The notes beneath the pieces were generated by a model that made no database searches, was not told the origin of the DNA, and saw only the letters and a program-made list of their open reading frames with translations. A DNA stretch of 64,000 nucleotides. Origin: Nonomuraea sp. SYSU D8015. GTDB taxonomy: Bacteria > Actinomycetota > Actinomycetes > Streptosporangiales > Streptosporangiaceae. The number at the start of each line of letters is the position of its first letter. Position 1 is the first letter of the stretch. Shown here in pieces: positions 34,661-43,704 of the stretch. The DNA is taken from NCBI RefSeq assembly GCF_008065375.1, contig NZ_VJYI01000003.1, forward strand, positions 620,001 through 684,000. The letters run 5' to 3'. The position numbers and the translations under genes are program-made.

Positions 34661-37600
34661 ATGACCGAGGACGAATCTACGACGCTGGAGACGACCAGGG
34701 TCGTGCGGCCCCGGCGGGACATTCCGCCGCTGCTGTTGTCGTCCGACGGCGCCCGCGTGTTGGTGGCGGGCACCGGCGCGCATCGTCCCTCCTCGCGGCT
34801 GCCAGAGGTCCCCGCGGTCCCGTCGACCGTCAACGACGTCGCCCAGGCCCTGGTCGAGCGAGCAGGCCTGCCCCAGGCCGGCCTGACCGTGCTGCTGGAC
34901 CCGGCGACCCCGGCCAACCTGGGCGAGGCGCTGGAGAAGGCGGCCCGCGAGGCCACGTCGGTCCTGGTGTTCTACTACGTCGGTCACGGCGTCTTCACCC
35001 CCGACGGCGAGCTGCACCTGGCCACGCGCGCCACCGTGGACCTCGCCCAGGGGGTGCCCGGCTACCAGGCGCTCCCCTACAGCGTGGTCCGCGGCATCCT
35101 GTCGAAGTCGCCCGCCGAGCTGGTCGTCGTCGTTCTGGACTGCTGCTTCACCGGGGGCGGCCGGCCGATGCCGACGAAGGCGATGGACCGGGTCTTCGAG
35201 GGCCTGGGCCGCAGCGCGTACGTGCTGGCCTCCTCGTGCAAGGACGAGAACGGATGGGCGCTGCCCGGCGTCCGCCACACGGCGCTCAGCGGAGCCCTGC
35301 TCAGGCTGCTGAACGAGGGCGAGGCGGACGGGCCGCCGGCCTTCACGCTCGACCAGGCCTACCACCGTCTGGCCCAGACGCTGCCCGGCGCCGGGTTCCC
35401 CAAGCCGCGGCGGCAGGCCACCGACGTGGGCGACCGGCCGCCGCTGGCCGCCAACCCCGCGCACAAGGAGCCGGTCAAGCGCTCGAACCCGCCGATGAGA
35501 TCCCCCGGCGACCTGTCCAGCCCCTACCGCGGCCTGGCCGCGTACGGGCCCGAGCACGCCGAGCTGTTCTTCGGGCGGGACGAGCTGACGGGGTCGCTGA
35601 CCAGGCGGGTGCGGCAGGCGCTCAGAGCGGGCGGGCCGCCCGTCGTCATCGGATCGCAGGCGTTCGAGACCGGCGGCCCGCTCGTCCTCACCGGCCCGTC
35701 GGGCTGCGGGAAGTCGTCGGTGCTGCGTGCCGGGCTCATCCCCGCCCTCCGGCAGGCGGGCGACGAGGCGTCGTGCGTCGTGTTGGCGCCCGGCGTCGAC
35801 CCGCTGGGGACGCTGGCCCGCGAGCTGGCCGCGCTCGGCGGCGGCGACCCGGCCCGGTTCCGCGCGATACTCCAGTCCGATCCCGCGGCGGCGCGGCGCC
35901 TGGTCCCCGGCCGGCTGCTGCTGGTGGTCGACCAGTTCGAGGAGGTGTTCACCGCCTGCGCGGACGCGGTGGCGCGGCGGCGCTTCACGGAGGCGCTGAC
36001 CGAGCTGTCCCGGTCGGCGGCCGTGGTGATCGCCGTACGCGCCGAGTTCTTCGGGCGCTGCGCGGCGTACCCGGGGCTGGTGGAGACGATGCGGCGGCCC
36101 GAGATCGTCATGCCCATGACCGAGGCCGAGCTGCGCGAGGTGATCGAGCAGCCGGCGATCAGGTCGGGGCTCAGCCTGGAGCCGGGGCTCACGGACCTGA
36201 TCCTGGAGGACCTGCGGGCGGAGGAGGCGGCGCTGGAGCGGGCGGGCGGCCTGCTGCCGCTGCTGTCGCACGCCCTGCTGGCGACCTGGCAGCGGCGCTC
36301 CGGCGGCGTGCTGACCATGGCGGGCTATCGGTCGGCGGGCGGCGTCACCGGGGCCGTGGCGATGAGCGCCGAGGACACGCTGCGCGGGCTCGGCGCGGAG
36401 TTCGAGCCGCTGGCGCGGGACCTGCTGCTGCGGCTGGTACGCGTGGACGACCAGCTCGGCGGCACCTCGCAGCGGGTCACGCTGGCCGAGCTGGCGCCCG
36501 AGGCGCCGTCCGTGGGCGGGCAGGTCATGGCGGAGCTGGTCAGGTCGCGGCTGGTCGTGGTGGCCGGCGGCGAGGCCGAGCTGTCGCACGAGGCCCTCAT
36601 CCGGGCCTGGCCCCGGCTCGGCGGGTGGATCGACGCCCGGCGCGCCGGACTGCTCGTACGCCACCGCCTGGCCGAGGACGCGGCGGCGTGGCGGCGAGAG
36701 GGCGAGGACCCGGCGCTCCTCTACACCGACAGCCGCCTGGCGACCGCCCAGGCCATGGTCGCCGCCCTGCCGGCGCCCGGCGGCCCGCGTCCGGCGACGG
36801 GCGGCCCGGCCGGCGCGCGGGGTCCGGCACGCCCGGGCGCGCCCGTGCAGCGCGGCCCGGGAGACGGCGCGATCACCGACGTCGAGCGGGCGTTCCTGGC
36901 GGCGTCGCGGCGGCGGCAGCGGCGGCGCTCGACGATCAGCCGCGCCGTCATCGCCGCCCTCTCTGTGCTCCTGCTGGCGGCGCTGAGCGGCGGCGGGCTC
37001 GCGCTGTGGCAGTCGGCGCAGTCGAACACGCGGGCCGGCGCGGCGGCCACGCAACGCGACCAGGCATTGTCCCGCCAGCTCGCCATGGCGGCCGCCACCC
37101 TTCCCGACACGTCGCTCGCCGCCCAGCTGGCGCTGAGCGCGTACCGGATCTCCCCCACCGCCGAGGCCCGGGGGGCGCTGCTCGGCACGCTCTCCCGCCC
37201 GGTCGGCGCCCGCATGATCGGCCACACCGCGCCCGTCGAACGGGTCGCCTACCGGCCCGACGGCCGGGTCGTCGCCACCGTCTCCGGCGACAACACCGCC
37301 CGGCTGTGGAACGTCGCCGACCCGCTCCGCCCCAAGAGCGCGGGCGTCGTCAAGGGCCACACGAAGGGTCTGACGGCGGCGGCGTTCAGCGCGAACGGCC
37401 GCGTCCTCGCGACCGGCTCCGCCGACGAGACCGCGCGCCTCTGGGAGGTCTCCGACACCGGGCAGCCGCGCGCCCTGTCCACGGTCAAGGGCCACGAGCA
37501 GCCGGTGGGCGCGGTGGCGTTCAACCCCAAGGGCGACCTCCTGGCGACCGCGGGCGCCGATGAGTCCGTACGCCTCTGGAACATCGCCGACACCGCCAAA

Positions 37601-39172
37601 CCGCAGGCGGTCGCCGTGCTCAAGCAGGACACCACCCCCACGGACGTGGCCTTCAGCCCCGACGGCCGCATGCTGGCGGTCACCTCGGCCGGCGGCGTCG
37701 CCCTCCTGGACGTCCTCACCCCCGCCAAGCCCGCCAGCCTGGCGTCGCTGAAGCCGACGGACGGCGGCGGCGTCACCGGCGTGGCGTTCAGCGCGAACGG
37801 CCAGAACCTCGTCACGGCCTCCACCACCGGCGCCCTGCACGTGTGGAACATCGCCACGGCGAGAGTCATCGGCACGGCCACCGGGCACGCCTCGGCGGTC
37901 CGGGACGTGGCGTTCAGCCCCGACGGCAACGTGCTGGCCAGCGCCTCCGCCGACGGCACCGCGCGGCTGTGGGACGTCACCAGCCCGAACTCGCCCCGGG
38001 CGGCAGGCATACTGAACGGTTTCGCGGGCGCGGTGACCGGGGTGGCGTTCGGCGCGAACGGCCAGAACCTCGCCACGTCGTCGGCGGACGGCACGGCCCG
38101 GATGTGGAACGTCGCCGATCCGGCCGAGGTCGCCGCCCGCGCCCGGCTCACCGGGCACACCGCGCTCGTCAACGGCCTCACGATCGCCAAGAGCGGCCGC
38201 ACGCTGGCCACCGTCTCGGGCGACAAGACCATCAAGCTGTGGGACGTCGCCGATCCGGCGGCGGCCACGCCGGTGGCCACGCTGCGCGGGCACACCGCGG
38301 CCGTCGTGTCGGCGGCGTTCAGCCCCGACGGCCGCCACCTGGTGTCCGCCTCGCTCGACCGGACCGCCCGGATGTGGGACGTCTCCACGCCCGCCAGCCC
38401 GAAGCTGGTGTCCACCCTCCAGGGGCACACGGGCGGGCTGCGGTCGGCGGTGTACAGCGGCAGCGGCGCGCTCGTGGCGACGACCGGGCAGGACGGCAGG
38501 ACCCTGGTGTGGGACGTCTCCGCGGCCAGCAGCCCGAAGCGGCTCGCGCTGCCGGACGCGGCCGACGACCGGCTGACCGCGGCCGCGTTCCGGCCGGACG
38601 GGCGGATGCTCGCGACCGGCTCGGGCACGGCCTCCGTACGGCTGTGGGACCTGTCCGACCGGGCGAAGCCGCGTCTTGCGGCCGACTTCTCCGCGCACGC
38701 GGCGGGCGTGCTCGACCTGCAGTTCAGCCGGGACGGCAAGGCCCTGGCCACGACGGCCTCGGACGGGACGGCGCGGCTGTGGGACGTCACCAGGCCGGAG
38801 CAGCCCAAGCGGCTGTCGATCCTGCAGGGCCACCTGTCGGACGTGGCCGCGGTCGCCTTCAGCGCGGACGGCCGCTCGCTGGCCACCGCGTCGCGGGATC
38901 GCACCATCCGGGTGTGGAACATCGCGAACCGGGCCCAGCCGTCGCTGTGGGCGGTGTTCGCGAGCCCGTACGCGGTGGACGACGTGGAGTTCGGCGCCGA
39001 CGGCACCTTCCTGGCCGCCACCTCCGACACGGCCGCCCAGCTGTGGGGGCTGGACGTGGAGCAGGCGACCGCCACCACGTGCGAGACGTCCGGGATGTCG
39101 ATCACCCGCGCCGAGTGGGCCCAATACATCCCCGGCCGCCCCTACTCCCTCCCCTGCCCCGCCCAGAACTGA
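34661..39172 (+). CDS. Caspase-like protease fused to STAND ATPase and WD40 double propeller
   Basis: This 1503-aa protein has residues 30-250 as a caspase/metacaspase-like domain with His109 in FYYVGHG and the Cys pair 161-162 in VVLDCCFTGG. An nSTAND NTPase follows, with the lead-in SPYRGLAAYGPEHAELFFGR, Walker A GPSGCGKS (345-352), Walker B LLLVVDQFEE (419-428) and the C-terminal SHEALIRAWPRL signature. A single membrane helix is predicted near 761-783. From about 853 to 1490 I count 14 WD40 repeats ending LWDV/VWNI, enough for two seven-bladed propellers. The layout is sensor (WD40), switch (STAND) and effector (protease), as in bacterial conflict or cell-death proteins. GGGGGAG precedes the ATG. 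Confidence 0.9.
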   Translation: MTEDESTTLETTRVVRPRRDIPPLLLSSDGARVLVAGTGAHRPSSRLPEVPAVPSTVNDVAQALVERAGLPQAGLTVLLDPATPANLGEALEKAAREATSVLVFYYVGHGVFTPDGELHLATRATVDLAQGVPGYQALPYSVVRGILSKSPAELVVVVLDCCFTGGGRPMPTKAMDRVFEGLGRSAYVLASSCKDENGWALPGVRHTALSGALLRLLNEGEADGPPAFTLDQAYHRLAQTLPGAGFPKPRRQATDVGDRPPLAANPAHKEPVKRSNPPMRSPGDLSSPYRGLAAYGPEHAELFFGRDELTGSLTRRVRQALRAGGPPVVIGSQAFETGGPLVLTGPSGCGKSSVLRAGLIPALRQAGDEASCVVLAPGVDPLGTLARELAALGGGDPARFRAILQSDPAAARRLVPGRLLLVVDQFEEVFTACADAVARRRFTEALTELSRSAAVVIAVRAEFFGRCAAYPGLVETMRRPEIVMPMTEAELREVIEQPAIRSGLSLEPGLTDLILEDLRAEEAALERAGGLLPLLSHALLATWQRRSGGVLTMAGYRSAGGVTGAVAMSAEDTLRGLGAEFEPLARDLLLRLVRVDDQLGGTSQRVTLAELAPEAPSVGGQVMAELVRSRLVVVAGGEAELSHEALIRAWPRLGGWIDARRAGLLVRHRLAEDAAAWRREGEDPALLYTDSRLATAQAMVAALPAPGGPRPATGGPAGARGPARPGAPVQRGPGDGAITDVERAFLAASRRRQRRRSTISRAVIAALSVLLLAALSGGGLALWQSAQSNTRAGAAATQRDQALSRQLAMAAATLPDTSLAAQLALSAYRISPTAEARGALLGTLSRPVGARMIGHTAPVERVAYRPDGRVVATVSGDNTARLWNVADPLRPKSAGVVKGHTKGLTAAAFSANGRVLATGSADETARLWEVSDTGQPRALSTVKGHEQPVGAVAFNPKGDLLATAGADESVRLWNIADTAKPQAVAVLKQDTTPTDVAFSPDGRMLAVTSAGGVALLDVLTPAKPASLASLKPTDGGGVTGVAFSANGQNLVTASTTGALHVWNIATARVIGTATGHASAVRDVAFSPDGNVLASASADGTARLWDVTSPNSPRAAGILNGFAGAVTGVAFGANGQNLATSSADGTARMWNVADPAEVAARARLTGHTALVNGLTIAKSGRTLATVSGDKTIKLWDVADPAAATPVATLRGHTAAVVSAAFSPDGRHLVSASLDRTARMWDVSTPASPKLVSTLQGHTGGLRSAVYSGSGALVATTGQDGRTLVWDVSAASSPKRLALPDAADDRLTAAAFRPDGRMLATGSGTASVRLWDLSDRAKPRLAADFSAHAAGVLDLQFSRDGKALATTASDGTARLWDVTRPEQPKRLSILQGHLSDVAAVAFSADGRSLATASRDRTIRVWNIANRAQPSLWAVFASPYAVDDVEFGADGTFLAATSDTAAQLWGLDVEQATATTCETSGMSITRAEWAQYIPGRPYSLPCPAQN

Positions 39173-39250
39173 CCACCACCCGGACCGGGCGCGGGAAGGT
39201 TCGCCTAGCATCGGTAGCCAACGGTTTCTATGCGATTCTGGAGCGCCCCG

Positions 39251-40015
39251 ATGCTGCACCACACCGACGAGGGCCCGCGGGACGCCCCGGTCCTGCTGCT
39301 CGTGCACGGCTGGGGCGGGGACGGGCGGGCCTGGGCGCCGGTGACCGCCGCGCTCCCGCCGCGCTTCCGCGTCGTGGCGCCGGATCTGCGCGGCCACGGC
39401 CGCTCCCCCGCGCCCCCGTCCGGCTACCGCCCCGCCGAGCTGGCCGCCGACCTGGTGGCGCTCATGGACCGGCTCGGCGTCGAGGCGGCGGTCCCGGTGG
39501 GTCACTCGATGGGCGCCCAGGTCGCGACCGCGCTGGCGGTCGAGCATCCCGGCCGCGTGCGGGCGCTGGCCGTGATCGACCCGGCCTACGGCGCGGACGA
39601 GGACGAGGAGCGCCTCTTCGCCGCCCGGCTGGCGGCGCTGCGGGCCGGCGGAGCGGCGGCGGCCGTACGCCAGCTCGGCGCCGACGCCCTGCCCCCGGAC
39701 GTGCGCGACCAGCTCCTCGCCACCCCCGGCCACGTGCTCGCCGCCTGCTACGAAGGCATGTACCTCACCGACGAGGCGTTCGGCACCCGCCGCGCGGCCG
39801 AGAAGTACCTGGCCCGGCGGCCCTGCCCGGTGCTGTCCCTGCACGCCCGCGCGGAGCCCGCGGCCTGGGAGTCGGCCATCCCTGCGCCGCCCGGCTCACG
39901 GGTGGAGACCTGGCCGGGCACGAGCCACTTCCTGCACCTGGAACGCCCGGCGGCCTACGCCGCGCTCCTCGCGCAGTGGCTCTCCGAACGGGAGGGCGGC
40001 GCCACCGGCCGCTAG
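39251..40015 (+). CDS. Alpha/beta hydrolase
   Basis: This 254-aa protein has the oxyanion motif LVHGWGGDGRAW, PDLRGHGRS, the nucleophile elbow GHSMG (Ser about residue 86), and a late catalytic His in GTSHFLHLE. This is a typical alpha/beta-hydrolase of unknown substrate. The ATG at 39251 has GGAG 8 bases upstream, preferable to the ATG at 39230. It follows the caspase-like/STAND gene by 78 bases on the same strand, so co-transcription is possible. Its stop codon overlaps the stop of the convergent truncated LacI gene through a shared CTAG. Confidence 0.88.
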   Translation: MLHHTDEGPRDAPVLLLVHGWGGDGRAWAPVTAALPPRFRVVAPDLRGHGRSPAPPSGYRPAELAADLVALMDRLGVEAAVPVGHSMGAQVATALAVEHPGRVRALAVIDPAYGADEDEERLFAARLAALRAGGAAAAVRQLGADALPPDVRDQLLATPGHVLAACYEGMYLTDEAFGTRRAAEKYLARRPCPVLSLHARAEPAAWESAIPAPPGSRVETWPGTSHFLHLERPAAYAALLAQWLSEREGGATGR

Positions 40016-40527
40016 AGCTCGAGCTCCAGGGCGGGATTGCGGACCGGGGTGCGTGTGACGAGGGAGTCCAGCGCGGCCGCGCAGAGGTCCTCCAGCGGCC
40101 GCCCGGACACGTCCACCGTGGCCACCGGCAGGCGGCGGTCGCGCAGCCACGCCTCCTGGAGGGGCGTGAGCCCGGTGCCCGCCAGCAGCACCCCGGCGCT
40201 CCCCCGCCCGGCGAGCCGGCCCAGCCAGCTCTCGCCCGGCGTGCCGTCGGCGACGGAGACCACCAGGTCGCCGCCGGCCTGCCGGGCCGCCCGCTCGGAG
40301 GCCGCGACGACCTGGAGCGCGTGCGGCGCGGCCAGGTCGTCGATGAGCAGGTCGAACAGCCAGTGGTTGGGCGGGGTGCGCCGCTGGTAGCCGCGGCGGC
40401 GCAGCACGTCCATGACGCGGGCCCGGGTGGGCGTCGAGACGTCCGTCCGCCCGTTGAGCACCTTGGACACGGTGGACGGCGACACCCCGGCCTCGCGGGC
40501 GATCATGGTCAGCTTCGGCGAGCTCAT
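40012..40527 (-). CDS. LacI-type regulator with large internal deletion
   Basis: This 171-aa protein has residues 1-55 as a complete LacI helix-turn-helix and hinge (TMIAREAGVSPSTVSKVLNG). Then comes the first third of the periplasmic-binding effector domain (WLFDLLIDDLAAPHALQVVA...). After VSGRPLEDLCAAALDSL the sequence matches the extreme C-terminus, so about 150 residues of a normal 330-aa protein are missing. It should still bind DNA but lacks most of the sugar pocket and dimer core. Its start overlaps the stop of the 52-aa frame before it (ATGA). It may be a decaying gene or a ligand-blind repressor. Confidence 0.75.
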   Translation of the reverse strand: MSSPKLTMIAREAGVSPSTVSKVLNGRTDVSTPTRARVMDVLRRRGYQRRTPPNHWLFDLLIDDLAAPHALQVVAASERAARQAGGDLVVSVADGTPGESWLGRLAGRGSAGVLLAGTGLTPLQEAWLRDRRLPVATVDVSGRPLEDLCAAALDSLVTRTPVRNPALELEL

Positions 40528-40682
40528 CGGAGACCCCCGGCGCCGTACTCCCGCGCCCCGGGCGGGCCGTCGCCGGGGGTCGGCGAGGAGCCCGGCCCGG
40601 CGCCACGGTCGCGGAAGGAGAAGCGGGACGGCGAGTGGCCGGCGGCCGGTGAGATCGGGGTGCGGACGCCCGGGGTCTTCAT
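40524..40682 (-). CDS. Small hypothetical protein upstream of truncated LacI gene
   Basis: This 52-residue frame starts at ATG 40682 behind GAGGAGAG and reads MKTPGVRTPISPAAGHSPSR and on. It is Pro/Gly/Ser/Arg-rich with no motif. The stop overlaps the LacI ATG by four bases. A GCGTTAACGC palindrome lies 22 bases before its start. The good ribosome binding site, coupling and operator argue for translation. Composition does not, and it could be the leftover N-terminus of a lost gene. Confidence 0.35.
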   Translation of the reverse strand: MKTPGVRTPISPAAGHSPSRFSFRDRGAGPGSSPTPGDGPPGAREYGAGGLR

Positions 40683-40704
40683 GTGCTCTCCTCGGGGTGT
40701 GTGA

Positions 40705-40714
40705 GCGTTAACGC
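40705..40714. promoter_or_regulatory. GCGTTAACGC palindrome, LacI-type operator candidate
   Basis: This perfect 10-bp palindrome spans the stop codon of the GH43 gene and precedes the 52-aa frame and truncated LacI gene. It shares its centre-symmetric style with TGTTAGCGCTAACA at 57922-57935. LacI-family regulators typically bind such sites. Confidence 0.45.
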
Positions 40715-42177
40715 GCCTCGTAGCGAACGTCGTGGAAGGTCGCCTGGCCGCCCTCGCCCGCGAGGTCCTGCACCCACAGGCCGACGAAGGCGCCGGTGAA
40801 GCCGAAGGCGCGGATCTGGCCGTCGACGATGTCGTCGGCGTGCTCGTCGGACAGGATCGTGGCGTCGAGCTCCACGGGGATGGGCTTGCCGTCGCAGGTG
40901 AAGCGCAGCACGGGGCCGTCGAACTCGAGGCCGAGCCGGGTCGCCGGCCCCCCGTTGTAGTGGATCGTGCGCGCGCCCCGGTCGCTGCCGGTCAGGACCA
41001 GGCCGTCGGTGGTGATCGCGAGGTGGTACCAGTTGCGGGAGTTGTAGTAGGCCGTGATGCCGGCGGACTGGTGCACGGTGCGGGGCTCGGCCGTCACGCT
41101 CGCCTCGAAGACGCAGCTCGTGCTGGTGACGCGGCGGGCGATCAGGCTGGGGGTGCGCAGCCCGTACGGGGACTGCCCGCCCGTGATCGTCACGCTGTCG
41201 CCGTCGAAGGTCACCCAGTCGGGCGAGGCGGGCCGGCGCAGGGTGCTCCACTCCTCCTGCGCGGGCGGCCACGGGTGCGGCGGCAGGGCGGGCGCGGGCA
41301 CCTCGACGGCGGGCACTCCCCCGGCCACCCGCGGCCAGCCGTCCACCCACTCGACGTGCTGGATCGCGGTCTCCCTGCCCAGCACGCAGGGGCCGCGCGT
41401 GGTGTAGGGGCGGGCGGCGAGGTGGGCGACGTACCAGTCGCCGTCCTGGGTCTGGACGAGGCAGCCGTGCCCGGCCTTCTGCAGCTCCAGGCCGGGGTCG
41501 TGGCGGGAGGTGAGCATCGGCCCGGCCGGGTCCGGCTCGTACGGGCCCTCCAGCGAGCGGGACCTGAGCACGGAGGCGCCGTGCTCGTAGCCGGTGCCGC
41601 CCTCGGCCACCATCAGGTAGTACCAGCCGTCGATCTTGTAGATGTGCGGCCCCTCGGTGACGTTGCGGTTCTCGAGGATGAGCTTCGCCTCGCCGCCGTC
41701 GAGCGGCCGCATCTCGATCCCGGCGAATCCGTGGCCCGGCCGGGAGTCGAAGATCATGCTGAGCAGGTACGATCGGTCGTCGTCGTGGAACAGCGCGGCG
41801 TCGAATCCGCGGCCGGGCAGCGGCACGGGGTCCGACCAGGGGCCGTCGATGGAGGGTGCGGTGACGAGGTAGTTGGCGATGTCCTTGAAGCCGTGCCCGT
41901 AGTTGTCCATCACCCCATAGACCAGGTGGAACAGGCCGTTCGCGTAGGTGAGGTCGGGCGCCCAGACACCGCCGGAGTCCGGCACGCCGCTGAGGTCGAG
42001 CAGCCGGCGGTCGGTGAGGATGCCGCCGAGGGGCCGCCAGTGGACGAGGTCGCGCGAGTGATGCACGCGCACGCCCGGATACCACTCGAACGTCGAGGTG
42101 GCGATGTAGTAGTCGTCGCCGACGCGCAGGATCGACGGGTCGGGGTGGAAGCCGGGTAGGACGGGGTTGCGGATCAT
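40708..42177 (-). CDS. Glycoside hydrolase family 43, beta-xylosidase/arabinofuranosidase type
   Basis: This 489-aa protein has no signal peptide and is probably cytoplasmic. An N-terminal five-bladed GH43 propeller has candidate catalytic residues Asp13 (FHPDPS), Asp126 (RGFDAALF) and Glu175 (VTEGPHIY). A C-terminal beta-sandwich from about 310 (TSTSCVFEASVTAEPRTVHQ, GITAYYNSRNWYHL) is the concanavalin-like domain of GH43 xylosidases. It would hydrolyse imported xylo-oligosaccharides to xylose. It diverges from a LacI-type regulator at 42548, which probably controls it. The start has no strong ribosome binding site. Confidence 0.9.
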   Translation of the reverse strand: MIRNPVLPGFHPDPSILRVGDDYYIATSTFEWYPGVRVHHSRDLVHWRPLGGILTDRRLLDLSGVPDSGGVWAPDLTYANGLFHLVYGVMDNYGHGFKDIANYLVTAPSIDGPWSDPVPLPGRGFDAALFHDDDRSYLLSMIFDSRPGHGFAGIEMRPLDGGEAKLILENRNVTEGPHIYKIDGWYYLMVAEGGTGYEHGASVLRSRSLEGPYEPDPAGPMLTSRHDPGLELQKAGHGCLVQTQDGDWYVAHLAARPYTTRGPCVLGRETAIQHVEWVDGWPRVAGGVPAVEVPAPALPPHPWPPAQEEWSTLRRPASPDWVTFDGDSVTITGGQSPYGLRTPSLIARRVTSTSCVFEASVTAEPRTVHQSAGITAYYNSRNWYHLAITTDGLVLTGSDRGARTIHYNGGPATRLGLEFDGPVLRFTCDGKPIPVELDATILSDEHADDIVDGQIRAFGFTGAFVGLWVQDLAGEGGQATFHDVRYEAR

Positions 42178-42547
42178 GACCTCAACTCGACGGCGCAGTT
42201 ACAGAAACCGATCGCCGTGAACGCTACGGCCGCGTGGCCATGACCACAAGAACGTGTTACGAATACGTTACCTAGCCGTCCGGCGCCACGCCATCTCCCT
42301 GCCAGGACGCGTTTCTGGCGTAGGCCGTTGACCCGGAGTCCGCCATGCTCATACCGTAGACACCGGTTTCTACACCTGCGCTCCCGAACGGAGACTTTCC
42401 GCCCGTGCCCCAACGCCATGCAGCGTCGTCCGCCGGATGCCCGACGCCGTTCGCCACGCGAGCGCGGGCAACGGCGATGACCGGCGCCGTTGGGGATGCC
42501 GAGCGGATCTCGCTGGCCATAGACTGCGGTGAGGTCGCGAACCTCTC
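42178..42547. other. 370-bp divergent intergenic region, GH43 / LacI
   Basis: No supportable gene lies here. It should carry the promoters of the GH43 gene and the LacI-type gene. AACGT (42251-42255) and ACGTT (42265-42269) form an inverted repeat with a 9-bp spacer inside an AT-richer patch, and GTTAC is directly repeated within it. This is the best operator candidate for the adjacent LacI-type protein. Confidence 0.4.
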
Positions 42548-43669
42548 ATGCTTTCCCCCGTCGACCACCGTGAGGGGCCTGACTTGTCGCGAAGAGTAAG
42601 CCCGAGAGAAGCGGGCGCGGACGACGAGCGCGTCACCATCCGCGACGTGGCCGCGCGCGCCGGGGTGTCGGCCACCACCGTCTCCAGGGTGATCAAGGGT
42701 GACTACCCGGTGGCCCAGTCCACCCGCACCCGCGTGCTGCGCGCCATGCGCGAGCTCGACTACGTCCTCAACGTGCACGCCCGCGCCCTGTCCGGGGCCA
42801 GCACCAAGATGGTGGCGTTCGTGCTCGACGACGTCACCGGGCCGTCCTTCGCGTACGTCGCCAAGGGCGTCGAGCAGCAGGCCACCGCCGAGGGGCGGCT
42901 GTGCATGGTGTGCACCACCCACGGCGACCCGGCCCGCGAGCTGGCCGTCGTCGAGGCCATGCGCGAGCAGCGGGCCGACGCGGTCATCCTGGTCGGCGGC
43001 GGCTCGCTCGACGACACCTACCGCGAGCGCATGTCGCACTTCGCGCACGCCCTCGACAAGGCTGGCTCCAGGCTCGTGCTGTGCGGCCGGCCGCCGCTCG
43101 GCGACGACGTGCCGACCACCGTGGTCGAATACGACAACGAGGGCGGCGCGTACGCGATGACCAGCCACCTGCTGTCGCAGGGGCACCGGCGCATCGCCCT
43201 GGTGGGCGCCTCCACCCCCGACGACCTCAGCACCACAAAGCTCGACCGGGTCCGCGGATTCGAGCGGGCGCACGAGTCGTTCGGCGTGCCCTACGACCCA
43301 GACCTGGTCATCCCCGCCTATTTCGGCCGCGCCGACGGCTACGCGGCCACGCGCCGGCTCATCGCGCTCGGTGCCGAGTTCACCGCGGTCTTCGCCGCCA
43401 CGGACATGGTGGCCATCGGCGTGCTGGCGGCGCTGCGGGAAGCCGGGATCCGGGTGCCGGAGGACGTGTCGCTGGCCGGCTACGACGACATCCCGTTCGC
43501 CGCCGACCTGACTCCGGCGCTCACCACGGTCCACGTGCCGACGGAGGAGCTGGGACGCACGGCGGTGCGCCTGGCGCTCAACCGCGAGGAGCGCCAGCAC
43601 GTGGTCCTCGGCACCCACATCGTCGTCCGCGACTCCGTCCGCCCACCCGGCCGGAACATGGTGCGGTAG
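42548..43669 (+). CDS. LacI family transcriptional regulator
   Basis: This protein is up to 373 aa. The helix-turn-helix and hinge lie near residues 28-80 (VTIRDVAARAGVSATTVSRV, YVLNVHARALSG), followed by a full periplasmic-binding effector domain (VAFVLDDVTGPSFAYVAKGV, FAATDMVAIGVLAAL, LAGYDDIPFA) and the C-terminal RDSVRPPG. The ATG at 42548 gives a 28-residue leader; an internal TTG behind GAGGGG is also possible. It diverges from the GH43 beta-xylosidase-type gene and is likely its repressor, with a xylo-oligosaccharide as a plausible inducer. Confidence 0.88.
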   Translation: MLSPVDHREGPDLSRRVSPREAGADDERVTIRDVAARAGVSATTVSRVIKGDYPVAQSTRTRVLRAMRELDYVLNVHARALSGASTKMVAFVLDDVTGPSFAYVAKGVEQQATAEGRLCMVCTTHGDPARELAVVEAMREQRADAVILVGGGSLDDTYRERMSHFAHALDKAGSRLVLCGRPPLGDDVPTTVVEYDNEGGAYAMTSHLLSQGHRRIALVGASTPDDLSTTKLDRVRGFERAHESFGVPYDPDLVIPAYFGRADGYAATRRLIALGAEFTAVFAATDMVAIGVLAALREAGIRVPEDVSLAGYDDIPFAADLTPALTTVHVPTEELGRTAVRLALNREERQHVVLGTHIVVRDSVRPPGRNMVR

Positions 43670-43704
43670 AGCTTCCGTCACACCGCGAAAGGCGCCATGC
43701 CCGA

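Noticed and set aside
37200..39070. DNA repeats in the WD40 region as a possible CRISPR or satellite array
   Set aside because: The repeats are coding, of variable length and sequence, and encode WD40 blades.
34523..39844. A 1773-codon open frame on the minus strand opposite the caspase-like/STAND gene
   Set aside because: It is Arg/Gly/His-rich with no domain, mirrors the WD40 repeats, and is an expected artefact of high GC3 on the opposite strand.
42405..42599. Small plus-strand frame in the GH43/LacI gap
   Set aside because: It has no ribosome binding site or motif and overlaps the LacI start; it is better read as promoter DNA.
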